Assembly (NCBI GenBank): GCA_937894055.1
Contig: CALDHQ010000322.1
Coordinates: 1 to 5,548, forward strand
Length of the DNA stretch: 5,548 bases
Origin: an uncultured Polymorphobacter sp.
GTDB lineage: Bacteria > Pseudomonadota > Alphaproteobacteria > Sphingomonadales > Sphingomonadaceae
Direction: 5' to 3'
The notes beneath the pieces are model-generated. The model was not told the DNA's origin and did not search any database. It saw only the letters and a program-made list of their open reading frames with translations. A program made the position numbers and the translations under genes. Each line of letters begins with the position of its first letter. Within the stretch, counting starts at the first letter, position 1. Shown here one piece after another: positions 1 to 5,548 of this stretch.

Positions 1-1
1 G

Positions 2-424
2 CTCAAGGATTTCGGCGCACGCTATGACGCGGCGCTGACCGCGGCGCTGCTCAAACGACTCGGCGTGCAGCCATTGGATGCGGCAGCAGACAGCGCCGTC
101 GCGGTGGCGCTGATGACCGCGCTCGAAGCCTCGGGCGTCGGGCTCGACAGCTTCTGGTTCGACTGGCGCGGCGGCAAGCTGCGGCGCAACCATGGCGCCT
201 ATGTCCACCCCGGCTTTGTGGCGCTGGCGGCAGCGCTCGAAAACCACGTTTCCGCCGGCAATCTGTCGCACCCTTACTGGGCCGACGCCACGCCGTGCAG
301 CCTGCTGATCGATGAGATCGAGGCCATCTGGGCCGCCATCGCCGAGCGCGACGATTGGGCACCGCTCAAGGACAAGGTCGCCGCAATCCGCCGCATGGGC
401 GAAGCCATGGGCACACAGCCCTAA
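2..424 (+). CDS. selO: C-terminal part of SelO/YdiU-type protein adenylyltransferase (5' end outside window)
   Basis: The reading frame is open from the left edge to a TAA at 422-424, so 140 C-terminal residues are visible. They include GVGLDSFWFDWRGG, a Y-x-HPGF stretch and ATPCSLLIDEIEAIWAAIAERDDWAPL. From memory this is the conserved tail of alphaproteobacterial UPF0061/SelO proteins (usually FFDWRGG, then PC-mLIDEVEaIWapIAerDDW). SelO is a pseudokinase-fold enzyme that transfers AMP from ATP to protein Ser/Thr/Tyr residues, with roles in redox stress described in other organisms. The nucleotide-binding and metal-binding motifs lie in the missing upstream part, so activity cannot be judged here. 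An ATG at 109 is internal and not a plausible start. The tail ends GEAMGTQP, without the near-terminal Cys/Sec described for E. coli and human SelO. The next gene lies 77 nt further on behind its own probable control region, so this gene is probably not in the ast operon. Family call moderately sure. Confidence 0.72.
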   Translation, partial: LKDFGARYDAALTAALLKRLGVQPLDAAADSAVAVALMTALEASGVGLDSFWFDWRGGKLRRNHGAYVHPGFVALAAALENHVSAGNLSHPYWADATPCSLLIDEIEAIWAAIAERDDWAPLKDKVAAIRRMGEAMGTQP

Positions 425-435
425 ACTCACAATAA

Positions 436-462
436 CATTGGACTGATAGAAATATCACAATG
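436..462. promoter_or_regulatory. Dyad-symmetric candidate operator
   Basis: The core is a perfect inverted repeat, TGATA (444-448), spacer GAAA (449-452), TATCA (453-457). It is flanked by a second inverted pair, CATTG (436-440) and CAATG (458-462), with 3 nt between the left arms and none between the right arms. Such symmetry in an AT-rich gap directly before a catabolic operon suggests a site for a dimeric transcription factor. The regulator cannot be named: the site is not a recognisable ArgR box, and I cannot match it to a known AST regulator. A 5-bp core can occur by chance. Confidence 0.35.
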
Positions 463-490
463 TGTGTGGTGTTTTGCCGGGCTGCGCGGT

Positions 491-494
491 AAGG
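491..494 (+). promoter_or_regulatory. Ribosome binding site of the M20 hydrolase gene
   Basis: AAGG lies 7 nt before the ATG at 502, a usable Shine-Dalgarno spacing. An in-frame TAA at 490-492 overlaps it, so the reading frame cannot start further upstream. This fixes the ATG at 502 as the start. Confidence 0.55.
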
Positions 495-501
495 CTGCGG
501 C

Positions 502-1749
502 ATGACCGAATCCACCCCCCTGCCCGCCCCGCAGCTGTCGCCGGTCGAGGCCGCTTGCCTTGCCACGCTTGATGGCGCGCGCGAACCTTTGGTCGGGCGC
601 ATCGAAGGCTGGGCGGCGATCAATTCGGGCAGCCGCAACCAGGCCGGGCTGGCAGCGATGGCGGGTGAGTTGGTCGGTGCGTTCGGCGTGCTGGGCGGGT
701 CGATGCAGCTGCTTGATCCGACACCGGTGAGTGCCGTCGATGCGACCGGCACCGCGACGCCGCTGTTCCACGGCCAGAACTTTCATCTGGTCAAACGCCC
801 CGATGCGCCGGTGCGGGTGCTGCTGACCGGGCACATGGATACGGTGTTTGCCGCTGACCACGGCTTCCAGACCTCGAAATGGCTCGACGGGGATACGCTC
901 AACGGCCCCGGCACCGCCGACATGAAGGGCGGTATTGCCGTCATGCTGGCGGCGCTGCAGGTGCTTGAAACCTCGCCGTTTGCCGACCGGCTCGGCTATG
1001 AAGTCGTCATCAATTCGGACGAGGAAGTGTCGTCGCTGGGCTCCGCCGCGCTGCTCGCGGATGCCGCCAAACGCTGCCACCTCGGGCTGACTTATGAACC
1101 GGCATTGCCCGACGGGACGCTGGCGGGCGCGCGCAAGGGCAGCGGCAATTTCGCGGCGGTCGTGCATGGCCGCGCCGCGCACGCCGGGCGCGAACCCGAA
1201 AAGGGCCGTAACGCGATTGTCGCGGCGAGCGACCTCGCGCTGCGGCTGGCGGCACTGGTCAAATCGATCCCCGGCCTGTCGTGCAATCCGGCGAAAATCG
1301 ACGGCGGCGGGCCGAACAATATCGTGCCGGACATGGCGGTGCTGCGCTTCAATGTCCGCCCCGCCAGCCCCGAAATGCAGGCGCAAGCCCAGGCCGCGAT
1401 TGCCGCGGCGATTGCCGGCGTCAGCGCCGACCATGACGTCCACATCCACCTCGACGGCAGCTTCGCGCGGCCGCCCAAGCCGATGGATGCCAACCAGCTG
1501 CGGCTGTTCGAACTGGTCAAGGCCTGCGGCCACGATATCGGGCTGAGCATCGGCTGGCGCGACACCGGCGGGGTGTGCGACGGCAACAACCTTGCTGCCA
1601 CCGGCCTTGCGGTCGTCGATACGCTCGGGCCGCGCGGCGGCTCGATCCATTCGGCCGACGAATTCCTGTGCGCCGACAGCCTTGTCGAGCGCGCCACATT
1701 GTCGGCCCTCATTCTGATGCGCGTCGCGCAGAACGGCTGGGTACGATGA
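502..1749 (+). CDS. M20-family metallohydrolase (carboxypeptidase G2-like), probable N-succinylglutamate hydrolase of the AST pathway
   Basis: The 415-residue product carries every hallmark of the M20 dinuclear-zinc peptidase family. These are GHMDTVF (ligand His111, Asp113), GPGTADMKGG (bridging Asp140), NSDEEVSS (general base Glu174, ligand Glu175), YEPA (ligand Glu199) and SIHSADEF (ligand His383). The positions run one or two residues behind those I recall for Pseudomonas carboxypeptidase G2 (His112, Asp141, Glu175, Glu176, Glu200, His385). The dimerisation-domain signatures HAGREPEKGRNAI (227-239) and GGGPNNIVPD (268-277) are also present. Unlike G2 there is no signal peptide, so it should be cytoplasmic. 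It opens the operon and its stop overlaps the astA start by 4 nt. G2-type enzymes cut glutamate from N-acyl-glutamates; N-succinylglutamate, the AST end intermediate, has that form, and no astE is in the window. The family is certain. The substrate is inferred; another N-acyl amino acid or a dipeptide remains possible. Confidence 0.9.
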   Translation: MTESTPLPAPQLSPVEAACLATLDGAREPLVGRIEGWAAINSGSRNQAGLAAMAGELVGAFGVLGGSMQLLDPTPVSAVDATGTATPLFHGQNFHLVKRPDAPVRVLLTGHMDTVFAADHGFQTSKWLDGDTLNGPGTADMKGGIAVMLAALQVLETSPFADRLGYEVVINSDEEVSSLGSAALLADAAKRCHLGLTYEPALPDGTLAGARKGSGNFAAVVHGRAAHAGREPEKGRNAIVAASDLALRLAALVKSIPGLSCNPAKIDGGGPNNIVPDMAVLRFNVRPASPEMQAQAQAAIAAAIAGVSADHDVHIHLDGSFARPPKPMDANQLRLFELVKACGHDIGLSIGWRDTGGVCDGNNLAATGLAVVDTLGPRGGSIHSADEFLCADSLVERATLSALILMRVAQNGWVR

Positions 1750-2777
1750 GCTGGCGTGTCCGCCCCGCGTGCGGCAGCGACCTTGATGCGCTGTACGAGC
1801 TGGCGATGATGACCGGCGGCGGTTTCACCAACCTGCCGCAGGACCGCGACGCGATGGCGGCGCGGCTGGCGCGCTCCGACGCGGCGTATGCCAAGGACAT
1901 CACTGCCCCCGACGACGAACTCTACATGCTGGTGCTCGAAAACAGCGCGACGGGGCGCATCGGCGGTACCGCGGTGGTGTTCAGCCGCATCGGCGTCGAA
2001 TGGCCGTTCTATTCGTACAAGCTCAACCTGCTGCAGCAGAATTCGAAGGAACTGAACAAGACCTTCGCGATCCAGTCGCTGAATCTCACCAGCGATCACG
2101 ACGGCGCCAGCGAAGTCGGCGGGCTGTTCCTGCACCCTGAATTGCGCACCGGCGGTCTGGGGCGCTTGCTGGCCAGAAGCCGCTACCTGTTCATCGCGTG
2201 CCACCGCCAGCGCTTCGCCGACCGGCTGCTTGCTGAGCTGCGCGGCGTCATCGACCCCGACGGCGGCTCGCCGTTCTGGGATGGGCTGGGTCGGGCGTTC
2301 TTCGGCATGAGCTTTCAGGATGCCGATAGCTTCAACGCCATCCACGGCAACCAGTTCATCGCCGACCTGATGCCCAAGCACCCGGTCTATGTCGCGCTGC
2401 TGCCCGAAAGCGCGCGCGCCGTCATCGGCCTGCCGCACCCCAATGGCCGCCCGGCGATGGCGATGCTCGAGGCCGAGGGTTTCAGCTATGACGGCTATGT
2501 CGACATCTTCGACGGCGGCCCGACGATGACGGTGCGCACCGACAATGTCCGCAGCATCCGCGATAGCCGGCGTGGTGATGTGATGGCGCTGGTCGATGAT
2601 CATGGCACGATGGGCCGTGCACTGCTGGCGAGCGGCCAGCTGGCGGGGTTCCGCGCCTGGATCGGCCATGCACAATGGGTTGAAGGTGGCGAGGCCGCCG
2701 GGCTGTTCCTGCCGCGCGGCGAGGCCGAGGCGGTGGGCGTGAAGATGGGAGACAAGGTGCGTCATGTCGGCTTCTGA
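1746..2777 (+). CDS. astA: Arginine N-succinyltransferase
   Basis: This enzyme performs the first AST step in the cytoplasm: L-arginine + succinyl-CoA gives N2-succinylarginine + CoA. The product is 343 aa, the usual AstA size, and single-chain rather than an obvious AruF/AruG pair. Family features visible are the N-terminal RP-x(3)-DLDALYELA-x(5)-GFTNLP (6-31), VGGLFLHPELRTGGLGRLL (124-142; acyl-CoA-binding region), ELRGVID-x(5)-PFWDGLGRAFF (164-186), LMPKHPVY (208-215), His231 in GLPHPNG (the position of the E. coli His229 proton donor as I recall it), EGFSYDGYVDIFDGGPT (244-260) and a C-terminal GDKVRHVGF. The ATG at 1746 overlaps the preceding stop as ATGA and has no good Shine-Dalgarno, so translation is probably coupled. 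The frame stays open upstream to 1575, but that extension is Arg-rich shadow sequence. The 3' end overlaps astD by 14 nt. No missing key residues seen. Confidence 0.95.
   Translation: MSWRVRPACGSDLDALYELAMMTGGGFTNLPQDRDAMAARLARSDAAYAKDITAPDDELYMLVLENSATGRIGGTAVVFSRIGVEWPFYSYKLNLLQQNSKELNKTFAIQSLNLTSDHDGASEVGGLFLHPELRTGGLGRLLARSRYLFIACHRQRFADRLLAELRGVIDPDGGSPFWDGLGRAFFGMSFQDADSFNAIHGNQFIADLMPKHPVYVALLPESARAVIGLPHPNGRPAMAMLEAEGFSYDGYVDIFDGGPTMTVRTDNVRSIRDSRRGDVMALVDDHGTMGRALLASGQLAGFRAWIGHAQWVEGGEAAGLFLPRGEAEAVGVKMGDKVRHVGF
2747..2758 (+). promoter_or_regulatory. Ribosome binding site of astD inside the end of astA
   Basis: GGGAG at 2747-2751 and AAGGT at 2754-2758 lie 12 and 5 nt before the ATG at 2764. 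The second has better spacing. It is the clearest Shine-Dalgarno within the operon and lies wholly inside astA coding sequence. It supports the start at 2764 and a 14-nt gene overlap. Confidence 0.5.
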
Positions 2778-4179
2778 ACTCGAATCGATCGACCCCTGCA
2801 CCGGCGAAACCGTCTGGCGCGGCGCGGCAGGCAACGTCGATGCGGCGGTCGCCAAGGCGCGCGCGGCGCTGCCGGGCTGGGCCGCGGCGGGGCTCGACGC
2901 ACGCATCGCACAGGCGCGCAGCTTTCAGGATGTGGTGCGTGACCAGGCCGACCAGTTCGCGGCGCTGATCGCCACCGAAACCGGCAAGCCGTTGTGGGAA
3001 ACCAAGACCGAAGTCGCCAGCGTCATCGCCAAGGTCGATATTTCGATTCAAGCACAGGCCGAACGCGCCGGTGAACGCAGCGGTGAAGTCGCGGGCGTGC
3101 GGCAGGCGCTGCGCCACAAGCCGCACGGCGTGATGGGGGTGCTCGGGCCGTATAATTTTCCCGCGCATCTGCCCAACGGCCATATCGTCCCGGCGCTGCT
3201 GGCGGGCAACACCATCGTCTTCAAGCCGTCCGAACTGACGCCGGCGGTGGGTGAGTTCATGGCGCAATGCTGGACGACCGCGGGGCTGCCCGACGGCGTC
3301 ATCAATGTCGTGCAGGGCGCCGGCGACACCGGCCGCGCGCTCGCCGGGCATGACGGGCTCGACGGGCTGCTGTTCACCGGCTCGGCGACCACCGGCGCGC
3401 ATCTGGCGCGACAGTTCGCCGAAACGCCGTGGAAGATGCTGGCGCTCGAGATGGGCGGCAACAACCCGCTGATAGTCTGGGATGTCGCACCCGAAGCGCT
3501 CGATGCCGCCGCCGCGCTGGTCGTGCAATCGGCGTATCTGTCGGCGGGGCAGCGCTGCACCTGTGCGCGCCGGCTGATCGTCAAGGACGGTGCCTGGGAG
3601 CCGCTGATCGACCGCGTCACCGGCCTGATCGACCGCATCATCGTCGGCGCCCCGTTCGACCAGCCGCAGCCGTTCATGGGCCCGGTGATCGACAACCGCG
3701 CTGCCGATGCACTGCAGGCCGGGTTCGCGGGTCTGGCGTCGCGCGGCGGCGATGTTATCCGCATGCTGGCGCGCCGCGACATGACCAAGCCGCTGCTCAG
3801 CCCCGGCCTCATCGACGTCACCGACGTCGCCGACCGCCCCGACAGCGAGATGTTCGGGCCGGTGCTGCAGATGATCCGCGTGCCCGATTTCGACGCCGCG
3901 CTGGCCGAGGCGAACAACACGCGCTTCGGGCTGTCGGCCGGACTGATCGGCGGCGACGGAGCGCTGTACGACCGCTTCTGGCAGGCCAGCCGCGCCGGCG
4001 TCGTCAACTGGAACCGCCCGACCAACGGCGCCGCATCGAACGCGCCGTTCGGCGGCATCGGGCTGTCGGGCAACCACCGGCCGAGCGCCTATTATGCCGC
4101 CGACTATGTCGCCTGGCCCGTCGCCAGCCTCGAAGCCGACGCCATCGAGGGGTCGATCGCCACGGGCCTGCGCGCGTGA
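2764..4179 (+). CDS. astD: N-succinylglutamate 5-semialdehyde dehydrogenase
   Basis: This is an NAD-dependent aldehyde dehydrogenase that oxidises N-succinyl-L-glutamate 5-semialdehyde to N-succinylglutamate, the fourth AST step. The 471-aa product shows the full ALDH set: DPCTGE near the N-terminus (10-15), [14 protein letters not shown] with oxyanion Asn131, FKPSELTP with NAD-binding Lys154, [10 protein letters not shown] (202-211), [10 protein letters not shown] with general base Glu229, [11 protein letters not shown] with catalytic Cys265, SEMFGPV with the ribose-binding Glu362, and a C-terminal [19 protein letters not shown] (426-444). [22 protein letters not shown] and GQRCTCARR are typical of AstD rather than of generic ALDHs. 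The ATG at 2764 has a good RBS within astA, and the stop overlaps the astB start as GTGA. AstD is somewhat shorter than the E. coli protein (about 490 aa), with nothing essential missing. A different semialdehyde substrate is unlikely given both neighbours. Confidence 0.95.
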   Translation: MSASELESIDPCTGETVWRGAAGNVDAAVAKARAALPGWAAAGLDARIAQARSFQDVVRDQADQFAALIATETGKPLWETKTEVASVIAKVDISIQAQAERAGERSGEVAGVRQALRHKPHGVMGVLGPYNFPAHLPNGHIVPALLAGNTIVFKPSELTPAVGEFMAQCWTTAGLPDGVINVVQGAGDTGRALAGHDGLDGLLFTGSATTGAHLARQFAETPWKMLALEMGGNNPLIVWDVAPEALDAAAALVVQSAYLSAGQRCTCARRLIVKDGAWEPLIDRVTGLIDRIIVGAPFDQPQPFMGPVIDNRAADALQAGFAGLASRGGDVIRMLARRDMTKPLLSPGLIDVTDVADRPDSEMFGPVLQMIRVPDFDAALAEANNTRFGLSAGLIGGDGALYDRFWQASRAGVVNWNRPTNGAASNAPFGGIGLSGNHRPSAYYAADYVAWPVASLEADAIEGSIATGLRA

Positions 4180-5453
4180 GTCTTGTCGAAATCAACTTCG
4201 ACGGGCTGATCGGGCCGAGCCACAACTACGCCGGGCTCAGCCTCGGCAATGTCGCGAGCGCGAAGAACGCCGGTGGCGTGTCGAAGCCGCGGGCCGCAGC
4301 GCTGCAGGGGCTGGGCAAGATGCGCACCGCGATGGGCCTCGGGCTAAGCCAAGGGCTGCTGCTGCCGCTGCCGCGCCCCGACGCCACTGTGCTGCGGGCG
4401 CTGGGCTTTGCCGGTGATGACGATGCCGTCTGCGCCGCCGCCTGGGCCGCCGATCCGGCGCTGTTCGCGCAGGTGTTTTCGGCATCCAGCATGTGGACCG
4501 CGAACGCCGCCACGGTGTCGCCCGGCCCCGACACCGCCGACGGGCGCTGCCACCTGACCGTCGCCAACCTGTCGACCATGCCGCACCGGAGTATCGAACA
4601 CCGCCACACCGAAGCGCAACTGCGCGTCGCGTTCGGCGGCGAAGCGTTCGCGGTGCACGCCGCCGTCCCCGCCGTGTTCGGCGACGAGGGCGCGGCAAAC
4701 CACATGCGCATGGGCAGCGCGCACGGTTCGGCGGGCATCGAGGTCTTCGTCTACGGCGAACGCGGCGGGAAGTTTCCCGCACGCCAGAGCCGCCGCGCGT
4801 CCGAAGCCGTGGCACGCCTCAACCAACTCGACCCGGCACGCACGCTGTTCGTCCAGCAGGCGGTCGCAGCCATCGAGGCGGGCGCATTCCACAATGACGT
4901 CGTCGCGGTGGCGAACGGCAACGTGCTGTTCTGCCACGAACAGGCGTTCGAGAACGCCGCCGACTTCTACGCCGCACTGACCGCCGCACTGCCCGGCGCC
5001 ATCGTCATCGAAGTGCCGGCGAGCGCCGTCAGCCTGAATGACGCCATCACCTCATACCTGTTCAACTCGCAGCTGCTGACGCTGCCCGACGGCAGCATGG
5101 CGCTGATCCTGCCGACCGAGGCGCAGGAAAACCCCCGCGTCGCCGCCTATCTCGACACGCTCGTCGCCGGCAACGGCCCGATCCGCAGCGTGCACTTCGT
5201 CGCGGTGCGCGAATCGATGAAGAACGGCGGTGGCCCGGCATGCCTGCGGCTGCGCGTCGTCGCCGACCCCGCGACCGTCGATCCGCGCTTCCTGATGTCG
5301 CCCGCCAAGGCCGACCGGCTGGAGGCGCTGGTCGCTACGCATTGGCCCGCAGCTATCGCGCCCGCCGACCTCGGCAATCCGGCGCTGTGGGCGCAGTGCC
5401 GCGCGGCGCGGGCGGCGTTGTTGGGTGAACTGGATTTGGACGAATTGGTTTAA
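4176..5453 (+). CDS. astB: N-succinylarginine dihydrolase
   Basis: This enzyme carries out the second AST step: N2-succinylarginine + 2 H2O gives N2-succinylornithine + 2 NH3 + CO2. It is a cytoplasmic member of the amidinotransferase (alpha/beta propeller) superfamily. The 425-aa product begins [22 protein letters not shown]. The substrate-loop [10 protein letters not shown] (19-28), Asn110 in [11 protein letters not shown] and His137-Arg138 in MPHRS fall at the same numbers as I recall for E. coli AstB. The catalytic triad is Glu171 (FGDEGAANH), His239 (AFHNDVVAV) and Cys356 ([10 protein letters not shown]), corresponding to E. coli Glu174, His248 and Cys365. The start is a GTG at 4176, chosen because family homology begins immediately after it, no nearby ATG exists (next in-frame Met is residue 49), and it overlaps the astD stop by 4 nt. 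No strong Shine-Dalgarno is visible, so coupled translation is likely. It is the last operon gene, followed by hairpins. Confidence 0.95.
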   Translation: MSLVEINFDGLIGPSHNYAGLSLGNVASAKNAGGVSKPRAAALQGLGKMRTAMGLGLSQGLLLPLPRPDATVLRALGFAGDDDAVCAAAWAADPALFAQVFSASSMWTANAATVSPGPDTADGRCHLTVANLSTMPHRSIEHRHTEAQLRVAFGGEAFAVHAAVPAVFGDEGAANHMRMGSAHGSAGIEVFVYGERGGKFPARQSRRASEAVARLNQLDPARTLFVQQAVAAIEAGAFHNDVVAVANGNVLFCHEQAFENAADFYAALTAALPGAIVIEVPASAVSLNDAITSYLFNSQLLTLPDGSMALILPTEAQENPRVAAYLDTLVAGNGPIRSVHFVAVRESMKNGGGPACLRLRVVADPATVDPRFLMSPAKADRLEALVATHWPAAIAPADLGNPALWAQCRAARAALLGELDLDELV

Positions 5454-5466
5454 GGGCCTCCGGCGG

Positions 5467-5483
5467 GCAGGCCTGAGGCCTGC
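5467..5483. terminator. Hairpin downstream of astB, possible terminator
   Basis: A perfect 7-bp inverted repeat, GCAGGCC, loop TGA, GGCCTGC, starts 13 nt after the astB stop. Two further GG/CC pairs are possible across a bulged A. A competing pairing GGCCTC (5455-5460) with GAGGCC (5475-5480) also exists. The stem is very GC-rich and the position suits transcription termination for the operon. No run of T follows (only ATTTC at 5489-5493), so it is not a textbook intrinsic terminator; it may instead stabilise the mRNA 3' end. Confidence 0.4.
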
Positions 5484-5506
5484 ACCCGATTTCAAGAATG
5501 CGAGTC

Positions 5507-5526
5507 ATTCCCGCGCAGGCGGGAAT
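5507..5526. repeat. ATTCCC-N8-GGGAAT palindromic intergenic repeat
   Basis: ATTCCCGC (5507-5514) and GCGGGAAT (5519-5526) form a perfect 8-bp inverted repeat around the loop GCAG. With flanks GTC before and CCA after, it looks like the short palindromic repeats (GTCATTCCCGC...GCGGGAATCCA) found in many intergenic regions of proteobacteria, and it fits the Neisseria dRS3 consensus ATTCCC-N8-GGGAAT. Only one copy is in the window, so repetitiveness is known only by resemblance. It could add to termination downstream of astB. The last 22 nt of the window after it hold nothing I can identify. Confidence 0.6.
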
Positions 5527-5548
5527 CCATCTTGTCGCCGGTGCGGCA

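Larger units (their letters stand above)
425..501 (+). promoter_or_regulatory. AT-rich intergenic control region upstream of the ast operon
   Basis: This 77-nt gap is the only non-coding stretch ahead of the four-gene operon, and its first half is clearly AT-richer than all surrounding sequence. That fits a promoter/operator location. It contains a dyad (444-457, with outer arms at 436-440 and 458-462) and a direct repeat TCACAAT at 427-433 and 455-461. I could not fit a convincing sigma70 -35/-10 pair: TTGGAC at 438-443 resembles a -35, but nothing TATAAT-like lies 16-18 nt downstream. No sigma54 GG-N10-GC element with proper flanks is present. Promoter placement is inferred from position and composition only. 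Confidence 0.45.

Noticed and set aside
425..501. Sigma54 promoter, expected by analogy with the NtrC-controlled E. coli ast operon
   Set aside because: The only GG-N10-GC spacing in the gap (488-501) runs into the start codon and lacks the TGGCAC and TTGC flanks. TGG at 467-469 and TTGC at 474-477 are too close together.
1575..1745. Upstream extension of the astA frame
   Set aside because: It lies inside the conserved C-terminus of the M20 hydrolase and gives Arg-rich sequence; AstA homology begins at the ATG at 1746.
427..4077. Long minus-strand open frames (about 400, 600 and 530 codons) opposite the hydrolase, astA and astD genes
   Set aside because: They are antisense shadows of real genes in GC-rich sequence where stop codons are rare. 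Their translations are rich in Arg/Ala/Gly/His without family motifs, and the + strand products have complete catalytic sets.
3429..4175. Upstream extension of the astB frame giving a 674-residue protein
   Set aside because: The extra 249 residues overlap astD out of frame, are Arg-rich low-complexity, and AstB homology begins right at the GTG at 4176.
4344..4937. Minus-strand frames of 170-197 codons within astB
   Set aside because: They have no recognisable motifs and lie opposite the AstB substrate loop and active-site region; they are codon-bias artefacts.
1..5548. CRISPR arrays, tRNA genes, insertion sequences, prophage or a new defence-type system
   Set aside because: No regularly spaced repeats, cloverleaf-like sequence, transposase motifs or terminal inverted repeats were found. 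Apart from the short gap and the 3' end, the window is filled by ordinary metabolic genes.

Overview
The window comes from a strongly GC-rich proteobacterial genome with heavy G/C at third codon positions. It is most likely an alphaproteobacterium and plausibly a sphingomonad; that placement rests on remembered protein and repeat style, not on a search. The strand is used consistently: all five genes I support read on the + strand.

Layout: (1) 2-424 is the 3' end of a gene whose product resembles the C-terminus of alphaproteobacterial SelO/YdiU (UPF0061) protein adenylyltransferases. (2) 425-501 is a short, unusually AT-rich gap with a dyad-symmetric element, the likely control region of what follows. 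(3) 502-5453 is a tightly packed four-gene operon: an M20-family metallohydrolase, astA (arginine N-succinyltransferase), astD (succinylglutamate semialdehyde dehydrogenase) and astB (N-succinylarginine dihydrolase). Adjacent genes overlap by 4, 14 and 4 nt. (4) 5454-5548 is non-coding and holds two perfect hairpins, the second a widespread type of ATTCCC/GGGAAT palindromic repeat.

Together the operon encodes most of the arginine succinyltransferase (AST) pathway, which degrades arginine to glutamate, succinate, ammonia and CO2. AstA succinylates arginine. AstB removes the guanidino group as two NH3 and CO2, giving succinylornithine. A transaminase (AstC or ArgD, not in the window) makes succinylglutamate semialdehyde, and AstD oxidises this to succinylglutamate. 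The classical last enzyme, AstE, is not in the window. The first gene encodes a carboxypeptidase-G2-like M20 hydrolase with all expected dinuclear-zinc ligands and no signal peptide. It is the obvious candidate to release glutamate from succinylglutamate, as a non-orthologous replacement for AstE. This is the most interesting point in an otherwise ordinary catabolic region; I see no mobile element, CRISPR array, RNA gene or defence-like system.
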